Assembly (NCBI GenBank): GCA_020091685.1 | Contig: CM034601.1 | Span: 1,736,920 to 1,800,919 of the forward strand | Source: Lutjanus erythropterus | Lineage: Eukaryota; Chordata; Actinopteri; Lutjaniformes; Lutjanidae | Direction: 5' to 3' | DNA: 64,000 nucleotides | Shown: positions 1-12,600 of the stretch, in pieces | Layout: each line of letters begins with the position of its first letter | Position numbering within the stretch: the stretch's first letter is position 1 | Program-made: the position numbers and the translations under genes | The notes under the pieces: model-generated | Seen by the model: the letters and a program-made list of their open reading frames with translations, nothing else | What the model was told of the DNA's origin: nothing | Databases searched by the model: none

Positions 1-25
1 TCTCCATCACTTGTCTGTCTTTCAG

Positions 26-142
26 GTGAAGAAACTGCAGGTGATGCTGCGTCAGGCCAACGATCAGCTAGAGAGGACGATGACTGAGAAACAGAACTTG
101 GAAGATTCGGTCAAAGTAGGCAACGAGGAAACTGCTGCTAAG
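26..142 (+). CDS. rabep1: rabep1 coding exon A (first in window)
   Basis: The acceptor AG is at 24-25, after a pyrimidine-rich tract. The exon is 117 bp (39 codons), phase 0 at both ends, and ends at a GTTTGG donor. The product begins VKKLQVMLRQANDQLERTM, a heptad-rich coiled coil matching the central rabaptin-5 segment that begins the Rabex-5-binding region. The donor is GT but not the strong GTRAGT form. Confidence 0.93.
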
Positions 143-3100
143 GTTTGGACACAGTGAATATATTAATAACTTCAAAGCAGTGAAAATGAAATGACTCTGT
201 TGACTCTGTTCCCCTCACATGTATCTGGTTTAGTGCTTCCTGACAGTGTTGACTCTGAGACTTAAAGCCTGCACTTTCAGTATGATACAATAGTCAATCC
301 TTCCAGGAAGTTGTGATGCTGCGATCGCAACAATTAATGCAAATTCAACCAATCCCTGTGAATTCTGCACAACCTTGCAATTTTGTCCAATGTCCACAAA
401 TTAGACCAATCATTGTAGTTTCCCAGGAGTCCCAGCAATCATAGCAGTCCCCCACACTAAAATCATAAATGTACGTCTTAATGAACTGTTTTTGTTATTT
501 ACTAGTTTTTGTATTTTTATTTTTTTTATTTTGCACAGGTAGTGAAGAGGTTTATCATTATTGCATTTTTCTGTGCATTTTCTTTTATAATTTTGTGCTG
601 ATTTGAGCTTGAGCTTCAAAAACATTTTGCTTAATTGTGGAATACCCTCAAATGAACTTCTTCATTTACATTTAAAGCATATTTTATTAGAAGTTCTGTA
701 ATCTTGAGCCTGTTCGGTGAGGTTAGGTAGAACAGTTTCATTCTCACTGGAACGAGTTGCCTTTGATTTTTAATGAATTCCACAAAAAAAGAAAACACCT
801 AAAAGCATTGCAACATGCATCGCATGCAACTTTTTGGAAAAGCTGCAGTGAAATCAGTCATTTTAGGCCACAACTTTCCCCCAAGAATCCTGCAAAATCC
901 TGGAGGGACTGAATAACAACTGGAGGAAAATGAGACCTGTGGTTCATTATTGAAGTTGCTCTTTATGGTTTATCCTCCATTATATTCCCCATGAACTTTG
1001 CAGGAATGTTGAGAGTTCCCACAATGCTTAGGGGAATGTAAGGCAGGAGTTTTAACGCTGGATTCAGTGAGTTAGGAACTTGAGTCCAGTTATTTAACCT
1101 GTAGTTTACAATCTGGCTAATTATCACCATTAAAATCCTTTTCACACCTGCTTCATTTGATCCAGTTAAAACAGACTTCACTTAACGTTTAATGTAGTAA
1201 CAGGTAAGTACTTCAGCGCAGGTATTTTCCCTGATTAAGAGGTCAGGAGCTGTTCAAACTACCGGCTTGTATCCTCCTCTGTGTGCTTTGTCAGATTTAT
1301 TTTATCAGTATGTGACAGCGATCCCACAGTAATACAACTGTATGTCACACATATAAAAACGAGTTACCTGTCAGTCTGTAAAACTGCATGTTTCCTCCTC
1401 TTGGTTTGTTTAGAGCACTGGGACTAAAATGCAACGTTTCTTTTCTTTCTTTTGATCTGGACCACATGAACAGAACTACATGTGTGAAAACACTCTAAAA
1501 GTGTGACGGATTAGTTATGAGTAGTTTCTGTTTGCATTGTACTTAAGGTTGTGCACAGACTTACTTGCCAGCCCTCATGGTTTTCCCAGGAGATTCCTGT
1601 TTCTCATTCCCCTCTCTGGATTTCCTCCCAGGGTCTCAATTCTCCCATATTTTTCTCAATTAATGAGAAATTTTCACACCTTTCTTTCTTTAACGTTTCT
1701 TTTTTCGTACGTTATGCTGTTTCTGGCTCTGTGCTGTGTGTAAAAGCCCTACGACTCTAAAGTCTACAACAGTACGGCTGCACCAAATGTCGTTTCATGC
1801 CAGAGACACACGTGACACGGAAGAGAGCTGCTCACACTTCGTCCTCCTCAGTCAATAAGAGAGATGACAAGTGCTAAGAGAAGGAAATACTCAAGCAAAT
1901 TTCAGACTTCCTGGAGAGAAAAATTGTCATTTGCTGTGTAAAGTTTTAAAGGAAAGGGGCTTGCATTTTGTAAGATCTGTGTGTCAATTTTCTCTAAGGG
2001 GCAGCGACAAAAAATTAATAAATGAATGAAAGAAAAGTGATGAATTTTAGTTTATGCTAGAGAGTCACACAAATTCAGGCCAGAGGGGCAAATTATTCTG
2101 CATTCCTTCCTGAGAGATAAAAGTATTAAGATCAAAATCCTGCTGCAGTGCAGGCCTACTTATTATTTAAAAGTCACCACGACCCCCTTCTTTGGTTTTT
2201 GAAATCCTCCCTGTTTTTGAGGTATCAAGGTTGGTGCATATGGATGTAAAGTAAAAATTATCACTGGATTGCTTTGATACAGAAGAAAACTTTAAAAAAG
2301 TAACAAGTCTCAGGCAAATTCTGCAAGTGAAGAAGTGTCTTTTTTGACTAAAAGTGTATTGGTGGCATTTATTGGAAATAGACAATCAAAGGTAATGATA
2401 TCTTCATAATGTTAAAGTCACACTGAATCTAAGCAGGACAAACTTTAATAAGTAATTTCTTCCTCTTACCTCATGCAGGATCTTTACCTTATTTCTCCCC
2501 CTTCTTCACTCTCCCACGCCTCTCCTGGGGTTCTGCTCAGTTTGAAAACCTCTCTGAGGGAAAGAGAGAACTGGCTTATAATTTCGTATGTGATTAAAGA
2601 CATAATCAAGTATTAATGCCGGTACAGCCCCTCACATCCAGCTAGTTAAACACTGAGTTCTTTGGTTGTGGAACCTGGTCCTGCTTGGCTGCTGTTCATT
2701 AAACCTACGTCTGCTACATCAGAATCTTTTTTTTTTTTTTTTTTTTTTTTTTGTCGGCTATCTGCCAAATGAAGAGAACACAGTACTTCAGAATAATTAT
2801 CTTAATAAGTAGTGAAGGTGCTGACTTCCTGTTTTAGAGCATGCACGGAAATGGGAACCATCTTTGTGCAGGTGCATTACTTAAAGTGCAGCTTTGCACC
2901 AGCAAAGGCACAGTGAGATTTTTTTTTCATTTTCTATTTTGATGACAATATTGATAATTTTGACAAACTTAATACATTGCACACAGTTCATCCAAACCCT
3001 GTGCTGTTTTTATCGCTGCAGTTCATGTAAATGCATCTTCACCGTCCTCGCCAAAGTCACACAAACCCTTTTTATATATGATTTGCTTATATGTTCACTG

Positions 3101-6100
3101 TCTTTTGCCAGTTATAACATCTGAATGCACAGTAAGAATATAGTTTTATTCCAGTTGTAAGGATGCAACCAGTTGTTACCAGTTACCAGTTGTAAATATC
3201 AGGAAATTCTGAAAAGGTGAAGGCTCAAGGTGACATATTAAAATAGATTTTTGTCCAACTAATTGTCCTCTGATTTTTTGTTAATGCACGTGCAAGATAG
3301 CTAGACACAAAATAATTGCAAAATAACCACCCAGAGTAACACATGTGCTCTTGTTCAAGTCAAACCGTCCGTTTACATCTTAGTATTCAAGACAGTTTGT
3401 GCAGAAAGAATTCATCAGGAGTGACACTGACCTTCAGAAGGCCACTCCACATAGAAAACAGAATAAACTACAAAAAAAATCATATCACAATTCTCTATAT
3501 GTCCATCAGTCCTGTCTTTGTCCAACAGTGGCAGGTTACCAGGGCAACAGCCGTATGACTCATCCTCTTTACAACAGGTCTGACAAAACTTGTGCCTGAA
3601 GCATCACATTTTTTATTCAGCAGAGCTGTGGGTGCGGTGATGGGCAGGATGTGGTCGAGCAGAATCGTAAACTGCTCATATCCGCTCTGTTTTTCAATTT
3701 CACGCTGCTGTGACCACAACAAACCATTTCATATCAAACTATTTGTTGATGGTTAACAGGATTATTATAAGGTATTGCTACTACAGCGTGTGGCAGTAGT
3801 GGACTTGTTGTTTCTTGTAAACACAGTTAGGGCTGCAGCTAATAGTTATTTTGATTATTGACTGACCTGTTTCTTATTGTCTCAGTTGATTCATTAATTG
3901 TTTGGTTTATAAAATGTCAGAAAATAGTGAGAAATGCCTGCTACAAATTCCTGACACCCAAATATCTTGTCTGACTAAAAGTCCCAAACCCAAAGATGTT
4001 CAGTTTATTATCACATAAGACAAATCAAAGTAATAAATGCTCATATCTGAGAGGCTGAAACCAGGGAAATGTTTGCACTTTCAGTTAAATGGTATTTGCA
4101 TTGGAGCTGATGTGGTTGGCTTTCATTGTTAATAGTCCATAACGAACTTCTTACACGCCCTCTAACAGTGTGTCATAATGGACTCTTCTTTATTCCCATG
4201 TTCTCCCCGAGTGCATCACAGACCTCCAGCAAAGTAAATCACTGAGGTCTCTCAAGATCTGCCATAAAATCTCTGCACACGTGAATGCACTGTTCACTGT
4301 ACGCCTTTTAATCATGAAAATACAGTCCAGAGACTGACTTGAAAGGTGATTTCTAATCTATTCTTAAACCTACAGAGTGTGACAGCACTTTACCTTAACT
4401 CTGCCCCATTTAGCATCTATAAGCAACATAAAAAACATTTAATCAAAAGATTATAAAGCACTGAAGTCAGGGTCCATCTATATAATCCCTCACAATACTT
4501 GAATTTTAATGTGGTGTTTTCAAGGGGCTTGAAATTGGCAGTGCATTACTTTGATAATAGATCCCTCTCTGATTTAATAGTTTGCTTTTTAAATAACAAA
4601 ATAAAATAAGGCAGAGAGCCTAATTGCTTTTACATTTCTCACAAAATGAAGAAAACTCCACTTGAGTCTCACTTGCCACTCATCACATGTAGCTACAATT
4701 TGTGTGATCTGTCAGTCGAGAAAAAGAAAAGCATTTCATTGAAAGTATTTGTCTCATAATTGTTTGAGTGATTATTTTGCACTGATTCAGTCAGGTTATA
4801 TAGAGTCTACTTACAGACAAGTGACACATTTTGAGACATGAAACCTTTTGTCACAAGATAAACAACACTTTCTTTCACTTTCTTTTTGCATTAGAGGTTT
4901 TCTCAGTGTGTCACAACAACTTTCATCAGTTCACACACCCCACTGTAATTTTACCCAAAATTTACAGCTGCAGCAAACTGATGTCACAACTGGTACGAAC
5001 ACTGTGGTTCATCATGTTGCCTAAAACAGGAAGGTCAGCTGTCCTCACAACTGCTAAGTCATGTAACAGAGAAGTCTCAGAGCTGTAGAATTGACCTTTG
5101 ACATCTACTTTATAATCAGCTGTTAGGTTTTACTTTAATTCAGGTGCTCTCAAATTTTTTGATTAACTTATGTTGTTGTTTTTTTAATGACCTTTTCTTG
5201 CTCTGTTACACAATTAAAAACTAATCTCTGTTTAGTAAAAGTTTAGTGACGTAAACCAAACTTAAATAAAGTTAAGCTTTAAGTTGCTTACCCAGATCAA
5301 AATAAATAAACAGAAAAAAAAGTGTGTTGTGTCGTTTGCTAGCAAGCTAAAAAGTGAATTGGAGTTTTGATGCAACAGAAATATAAGTTTAGAGAAAAAA
5401 ACTAAACTGAGGTTTAAAGAGAGGTTTAAATTTAATCTTTCTTAATTTTAAGTTAGTTAACAAGTTTGCTAAAACATGAATTAATGTTGAATCATGATTT
5501 TGATCAGGTTTAAAAATTAATCCATGTGGGTGCGATCAGGCCTTAATGCCTCTTCACAAACTTTATTCAGCTATAACACCCAGTGCAAGTTTCCGATCTT
5601 TGTGGTGATCTCTGTAATGCACAAGCGTGAAGTCTACTTTTTGTCTTACAGCATGCATCATGTATATTTAGTATTTCTAACTAAAATCTAAACACCTTTT
5701 GTAGGTTTTCTTTTGTCTTAATGCTGTTTTTTGTTCTGTGTTGTAGGTGTCTGCCCTCCTGCAGAGAGTCCAGGAGTCAGAAACGCTGCTCAGCACACTA
5801 CAACAGGCCTTCAGTGAGGCTAAGAGGAACACACAGGAACAGATGGTGAGCAGCATTTTCTTCCGTTAGCTCTCTGTTGCTTGTTCTTGCCAGCTGTGCT
5901 TGGATCTCCAGTTCCTTCTGATGTCAGAGTCTGTTAGTGTTGGCAAGGCCGTATGAAATAAGCATATCATTCTAGCGTGGTTATCTGACATGCAGCCAAA
6001 CTCGAGAGGAAGAATTGCAGCTCTCGGACGCTGCTGTCTGTTAGTGTTCTGGATTTACTTTTCTCTGCCTCAGTGACAAAAACATCACTGTTCTTCTCTA

Positions 6101-9100
6101 CCACAAATATTTTCTGATATGTTGTAGATCTTGGCTACAAGATTTTGTACTTGTGTGTAAAAATGGAGTTCAATCAAAAAGTTGCACATTTATCACAGGA
6201 GAATCGTACAGATTTGAATGTCACTGCACTGTATTGCTAAGTAAAGTAGGGTAAAATGTAATAAAAGCTAGAGTTGGTGATTTATTTTCAGTAAATTTCT
6301 TGTTATACTGTGCAGTCTTTGTGGTGTTTGGTATAAGATGACTATAATGCACGAGCATGAAATTTTATAGTATGCATGATGCATGTTCAATATTTCAAAT
6401 TATAACCCGCAGGGTTTTCACAGGATGTTTTTGAGACAAAGGTGCCAAACGCTGGAGAACAACCACACTGCACACAGTTCAGAGCGCCTTGCACTGAAGT
6501 AACAACTACACCTTTTGATTCTCACCTTAAGGGCAGAAAAAAGAAACTGGAGAGAACAGGGACAAAAGGACACAGAGCCTGATATTAAACTAATATCATG
6601 CATTTCCCATAAATATATTGATATAAAAAGAAGAAGCACTAAAACGCGATAAAAAGATTTGTCCTGTTTGTGAAGTAATACAATTAGGTATTGATCTGGA
6701 CTCACTGGAGCAACAAGCTATTGAAAAAAAAGTGCAATTGTTTTCTGTTCCTTTAGCTCTTGGCTACAGAATTTTTTACTTGTGTGCAAAAATTATGTTT
6801 AATAAACTTTGTCCAAAAGTTACTCATCCACCTCAACAGAAATGTTCAGATTTGTGCACTGAACATCACAGCAGTCAGTAAATCAAATGCTCCGACGAAA
6901 AGAAAAAAAGAAAAAGAAAATAATCTGGTATCTGTGGCCGTCACAGGCCTGTAACAAGTATAATACCCTGGAAAGTAGTGCTGCTGTCTTTAGTGTGATG
7001 AGGTTGATGAGGTTCAGCCTCAGACCAGCCAATTTTAGTTCACTATCTATTACACTGGAGATCTGCTGTTTAGTTATAGCTTCACTATATAAAGCTGCCA
7101 CTATAGTCCACTATTCTCTGACTGCTTTGGGTCGTGATCAGATAATCTGTGGTTCTTGAAAGGGCATCTTGCAACAACTTGAGTGAATAATGCACATTGA
7201 TTCAAAGAACAACTATGAAAAGACTTCACAGCAGAGAGGAGGCTTATCAGGAGGGATTTTTTTTTCTTCTGGCATCATGATGAGTAACATGACCAACATC
7301 ACATCCAGAAAACTAAACACACAAGTGGCTGCTTATTAAACTTGTCAACTCATGGAGGTTGTAAACAAATCCACCTACTGCACTTTAAATTACTTATTAA
7401 GCATCTCAAAATAACAAAACACAAGCTAGATTCAACTCCATCAACAGGATTTAAAGCCAAAACGCACCGTTCTCAACCACAAATGAGAGAAAAGTTTGGG
7501 CCACCTCTAATAGTAATACAAACAAAACCTAAAACCAGTTGTCACATAAAGCAAACACTGTAATCCCCTAAATCAGACGGGCTGCTGCAGTGCTCAGTTT
7601 TAGGCGAGTAATATCTTGTCGTCAAGACACACAGATTCCTGGACTCACTGTAATTTAATGTGACAGTCTAAATGATCTACTTATATAATTACTGTGTTTA
7701 CTGACACTGTCACTGACTCAGTAACCAGCCCGGTCCAATGGGAACCTTCCTGTTTTTGCAGATTTGCAGGTGGGATTATTTCAGTTGGAGACTTTCCAAA
7801 TCTAGTTTACTGTTGCTGGTTTCTCCAACGTTACTCCAACGACCCAGCAGCCTCAAACCTAACGATATTTAATCTGAAATGATATAAAACAAAGAAAATC
7901 AGACAGTAGTCAAATTTGGAGGAAGATAGATCAATTATCCAAGTTGTTCACATCCAGTTTAACCCTAAAAGAATAAAAATCACATTTTTAGCAGTAAAAT
8001 AAAATAATTGCATAACATCACTGTTACTCACAGCCACAGATATTTGCTGACGCGTTGGATCTCATGGCTACAGGTTTCTTTTTCATGAAATAATGAGGTC
8101 AAATACGTCCAAACATTGTTCATCAACCACAACAGAAATGCACATATTTGTACATCACTGAAAAAAGTCCCATATGCATTGCCAAGTAATGTAAGTGCAC
8201 TTGTTTTTTTTCTCACAGATTGTTTTCCAAACTGTGAAGGAGAAACATGCAGATTTGAGACAGACTTCTCAATAATGAATGTGCAGCTGCGAGCTGTATC
8301 ATACCACATACTTCAGTGTGCCTTTTAAAGTCTTTGCAAACAAATGTGTCTGCCAGAATAGTGAGGTGTTCCTTTAGCTGCATGTTGTTTTGATCTAAAG
8401 AAATATGGATCTTCATACTTTCATGATGTTACACCTTGCAAATATGAGGGAGAGTCAGATGGAGAGTGGCTGGCCGGTGAGTCACTGCTCACCATGTGTG
8501 GAGACGCTGCTGGTTCCATATGACAGACAAACTGCCACGTGATGCGATGGAGTGATTTATTTTGTCTGTTTTGTCTCAGGCGGTGCTGCTGAAGTCAAGG
8601 GAGCAGGTGGCAGACGAGCTCAGCCGACTACAGAGAGACAACGAGAGCCTGCAGGGAAAACACAGGCTGCACGTAGAGCTACAGCAACAAGAGGACTTCC
8701 AGATGCCCAACGCTGTGGAAGTATGTGAACCCAAACCCATCAGTCGCAGGGCTCAGAATCAAACCTCAGAACTATCAAAATCAATCAATCCAAGTCAAGG
8801 GTTTTCATCCAAATGTGTCGCAAATTTCAAGAGAATTTTGAGTAAATCTGCAAAAGAAAATGCAAATGAATCCTTGTTTCGATTAGAGGGTGACACAGGA
8901 GTGGATTTTCACTCATGTGTCATCCTGCTCCCACAAATATACTCCTATACCGTCCCAATCCTGGAAGAATGACTCCTCTGTCATTTGACCTGTTGTTATT
9001 TTGACTCCTACTCCCGTTGTCTTTTTTCCCTGTCCTGTCCCAGACCTAATACTAAATACTAAATACTGAATACTAAAGTCGATTCCTGGGTAAAAATGTC

Positions 9101-9604
9101 AGCTTCTAGATTAGATCCACTACCGTCACACGATTATTAAGAGTTGGGTCATCGTCTTCTTCAGTGAATGGAGCACATGGTGTATTGAAAGTGTTCAAAT
9201 GCAGCATTGAAAGCTCTGGAAAAGCTGGTAAATGGACTTGGAGTCGAGATTATTTTGTCACACATACTGATCCCAAGGTCATGAGTGGACATCCGGGCTC
9301 AAATTCCATGAGTATAATTTGGGTTCACATGAGGAGATGCTTCTGGGTGCACTCCATTTAAAAACCATCACAGCATCACCAGTGGTGTCTTCTTGCATGC
9401 CTCATAGAGAGAGGGGAAACTGATGCTAAATTATAGCAAAGTAATCCCTGCAGTGTGACGGTCAGAGGCTAATTGCTTCAGTGGTAACGCCTTTGTGACT
9501 CCACTAGCTTACTTTCAGTGATTAATGGCACCACTGTTCATGTTGAGCGCTCTGACAAGGTGAGATTACAATCTTTTTTTACAACTGTGTGCTCTCCTCC
9601 CTCA

Positions 9605-9669
<65 letters not shown>

Positions 9670-12600
9670 TCCTCCCACACTGTTACTTGTTGCTCTTGGC
9701 CTCTTGCTGAATTTTGCTCTGGTAGTATATCTGGCAGCAGAGTGGGCCCGTGCTTTAGTGGAGGTGGAGTACCACTGATGATCCAGTGACATTTTCAGCT
9801 TGTTGGTGGTTAAACACGCTGCTCACATAACATTTAAATTTGTATTTACTGTGTCAAGATGCTGAAAACCATGTTAATACAAGGCAGAAAGCCTTAAAGC
9901 ATTTATCATCAAGCTACTGCAAGTACAGAAAGATGTCATGTCGGACAGGGTTTCACCTGATATTCTTATACTACATTTGTGTCTCAAGTCCTTCCTGATT
10001 TCTTAGTTGCTTCTAGTACGTTTCACTCTGGGGATTTGCTAAAAGGGGTTTCATCATGAAAACCAACACCTGACTGCTCTGACTGCAGCCACTGGCACGA
10101 TGGCATCATTCATCAGTCCAGCCCTACACTGCACAAGTTGCACATTTCCTGTTGACACTCTGACGTGTTTGTGCAAGATGGACGCTGCTGTCACGCAAGC
10201 ACGATGTTGACATGACATTCTAGACTAGGGATTATTTTTCCACTTTCAAAACATTATCTCTTGAAAGTCTCTCCTTTGCACAGGAAAAATCTTTTTGACT
10301 TTCCTCGATGCTGAGCGTGCTTTGTTTGCTTTGTTAACTTTGTTATCATGTCAATTGCTGTTTTCACTGCCAGGCGGTAGGTGACGCTTTGATACATCAT
10401 CTGTCAAAAAAAATTGCACTTTAAGAGGATGGGAACTCCTGGAATGAGCAGCAGAAGAAGAAGGTTGTGTTATTTAGCATGAAAACATCGGTGCTCAGCA
10501 GCAGAACTGCAGGTCATAGAGTCGCGAGGGGGGAAAACAGTTTCCTCCTCCACATAAAACACCATGATGCATCTTCTGAGTCAGGGCATCACAGAAGTCA
10601 CACTCGGCAAAGGTTTGGATGATGTTTACAACGTTTACATATGATGATGTTCACAGTAAAACATCTCGATGGACGATGATGTCATTACTGGATTTAAAAG
10701 GGTCTTCGTCCCTGCAGCACTTAGTTGTGTTTGACACAAAAATAATAAATGAAACCAATAAAAATATTTTCCTAAATTTAGGAAATGCTGGTTCAGTTGT
10801 TTTGAGTATATTAATATAGAGGTGTGTGTCATCGGCATAAAATATCACATTATGTTTTCACCGGACATCTGAGAGAAGAAAGTCTGCAGACTCCTTCCTT
10901 TTGCTTGACTCCTCACGTTGATGCCCGTAGTTTAATGTAGTTTAATTCTTCTTCAGGAGCTACATGGCCTGGTGTTGCGGTTGCGCGAGGACCTGGTGGC
11001 GTTACGGACGTCTGCTGATCACATGGAGGAGAAGCTGAAAGCTGAGATTCTGTTTCTGAAGGAGCAGATCCAGGCGGAGCAGTGTCTGAAGGAGAACCTG
11101 GAGGACACTCTGCAGCTGGAGATCGAGGGCTGTAAGGAGGAGATAGGTGAGACTCTGATAATCAACTTTAACTCTCCAGTCAGATCATTGACTAACCATT
11201 GATCAGCTACATGGTAGATGACTAATAAATCATTTTTGTGAAACTTCAGCAAACAAACTTTTCCGAACTCTTATCTTCTTTGAGGATTGTTCCAGCGTAC
11301 AAATCTTTTCATCCTCTGGTCATTTTTTACATTCTCTTCTGTTTCTGCTTTTGTTTCTCCTCCATTGATCACTGTCATTCAGACATCTTGGAAGGTATGA
11401 CAAACACTTTGAATGAGCACACTTTAACTGCTTGTGTGTGTGTGTGTTAATTAGCTGTCAGACTAATAACTGTAGTGATCCTTCAACAACAGTAGAGATT
11501 TCCCTCACCTCTTCTGAACTGTCTTGAAATGGCTGAAATGTGCATTAATAGATAATTCACCTTACTGAATGTTGTCCTGCCCCACAGGTTGGTCATAACG
11601 TGTTTCACTGTAAATTCAAATATGATGTCCTGTTGATGAGTAATCCTACTGGGCAGCTTGGTAAAATAGTGTGTGTGCACTCACAGTCTAAACCTTACAG
11701 ATGTGTTACAGTCACCTGTTTGGAGCTTCAGCTCACTGGTCACTTTACACACAGTGTGATGAAACATTTGGTGTCTCAGTGCTGCAGCTAACAATTATTG
11801 CAATTGGCAAGTAAGCTGATAATAATTTTTTCAGTTTATTTTAATCAGTTAGTTGTTTTGCAGAAATGTAAAAATAAAAAAAAGTCTAATAAGTTTTGAG
11901 AGCACAGTGGATGAGTCCTGTAAGACCTGTAGGAAACACTGCAGCTAGGAAGCTCATTGACTCATATTGGTCAAATGTCGATTATTAGTCTTAAATGAAA
12001 TTAAATCAGTCATTTTATGCAACTTAATCAGGTTCACGTCACACTGATTTAATTTTAACATCAGGAATTATAACTATGTACTGCCTAGAAGAAAACATGA
12101 TATAATAATAAATAATTCCAGCACAGACTGGATTTCTGTCATATTAACATACTTCAGCCAGTATGATATATGATATGATATAATAAACAGGTATTGAATT
12201 AAGTTCTAGATGGTCTATATTCAGAAAATGTTTACGTTGCAGAAACAGGAGCCAGAGATTTTACAATTTTTATATAAAATACTTTGCTTATTAAAATTGT
12301 TACCCATTAATAGATTGATAAATCACTTATTCGAGTTTCAACTCTAGTTTAATCATAAAAAAAATAAATAGACAGAAAAAGTCCCTTTTGAATGCTCAAA
12401 ACTTAACATAAAAAACACATTAAAAGTACTAAAAGGTTCATCTTCATTTTTGATGCTAAATGTGAGAGTTGCCACCTGACAGACTCAGACAAGACGTTGT
12501 CTGTTATCTTGTCTTTAAAAGTGACCAGTGAGTAAGACTCCCCAAAAAAAAACAATCTATGTGGCCATGAAATGTTTCATGTTTGTTAGTGTTGTTTTTG

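Larger units (their letters stand above)
143..5746 (+). other. rabep1 intron between exons A and B
   Basis: 5.6 kb with no recognisable coding sequence. It holds a T-homopolymer of about 24 at 2728-2752 and a GGGCTGCAG-type fish repeat from about 3828. A diffuse segment at about 1590-2190 shares phrases with the window end (about 63760-64000). A segment at about 5595-5705 recurs after exon B at about 6315-6410. Confidence 0.8.

Noticed and set aside
8721..8972. Extension of rabep1 exon C by 84 codons
   Set aside because: A good GTATGT donor at 8721 joins in frame to exon D, and the extension does not resemble rabaptin-5.
9518..9792. Open frames of 66-86 codons on both strands
   Set aside because: They consist mainly of the CA microsatellite read as Thr-His or Val-Cys repeats; not genes.
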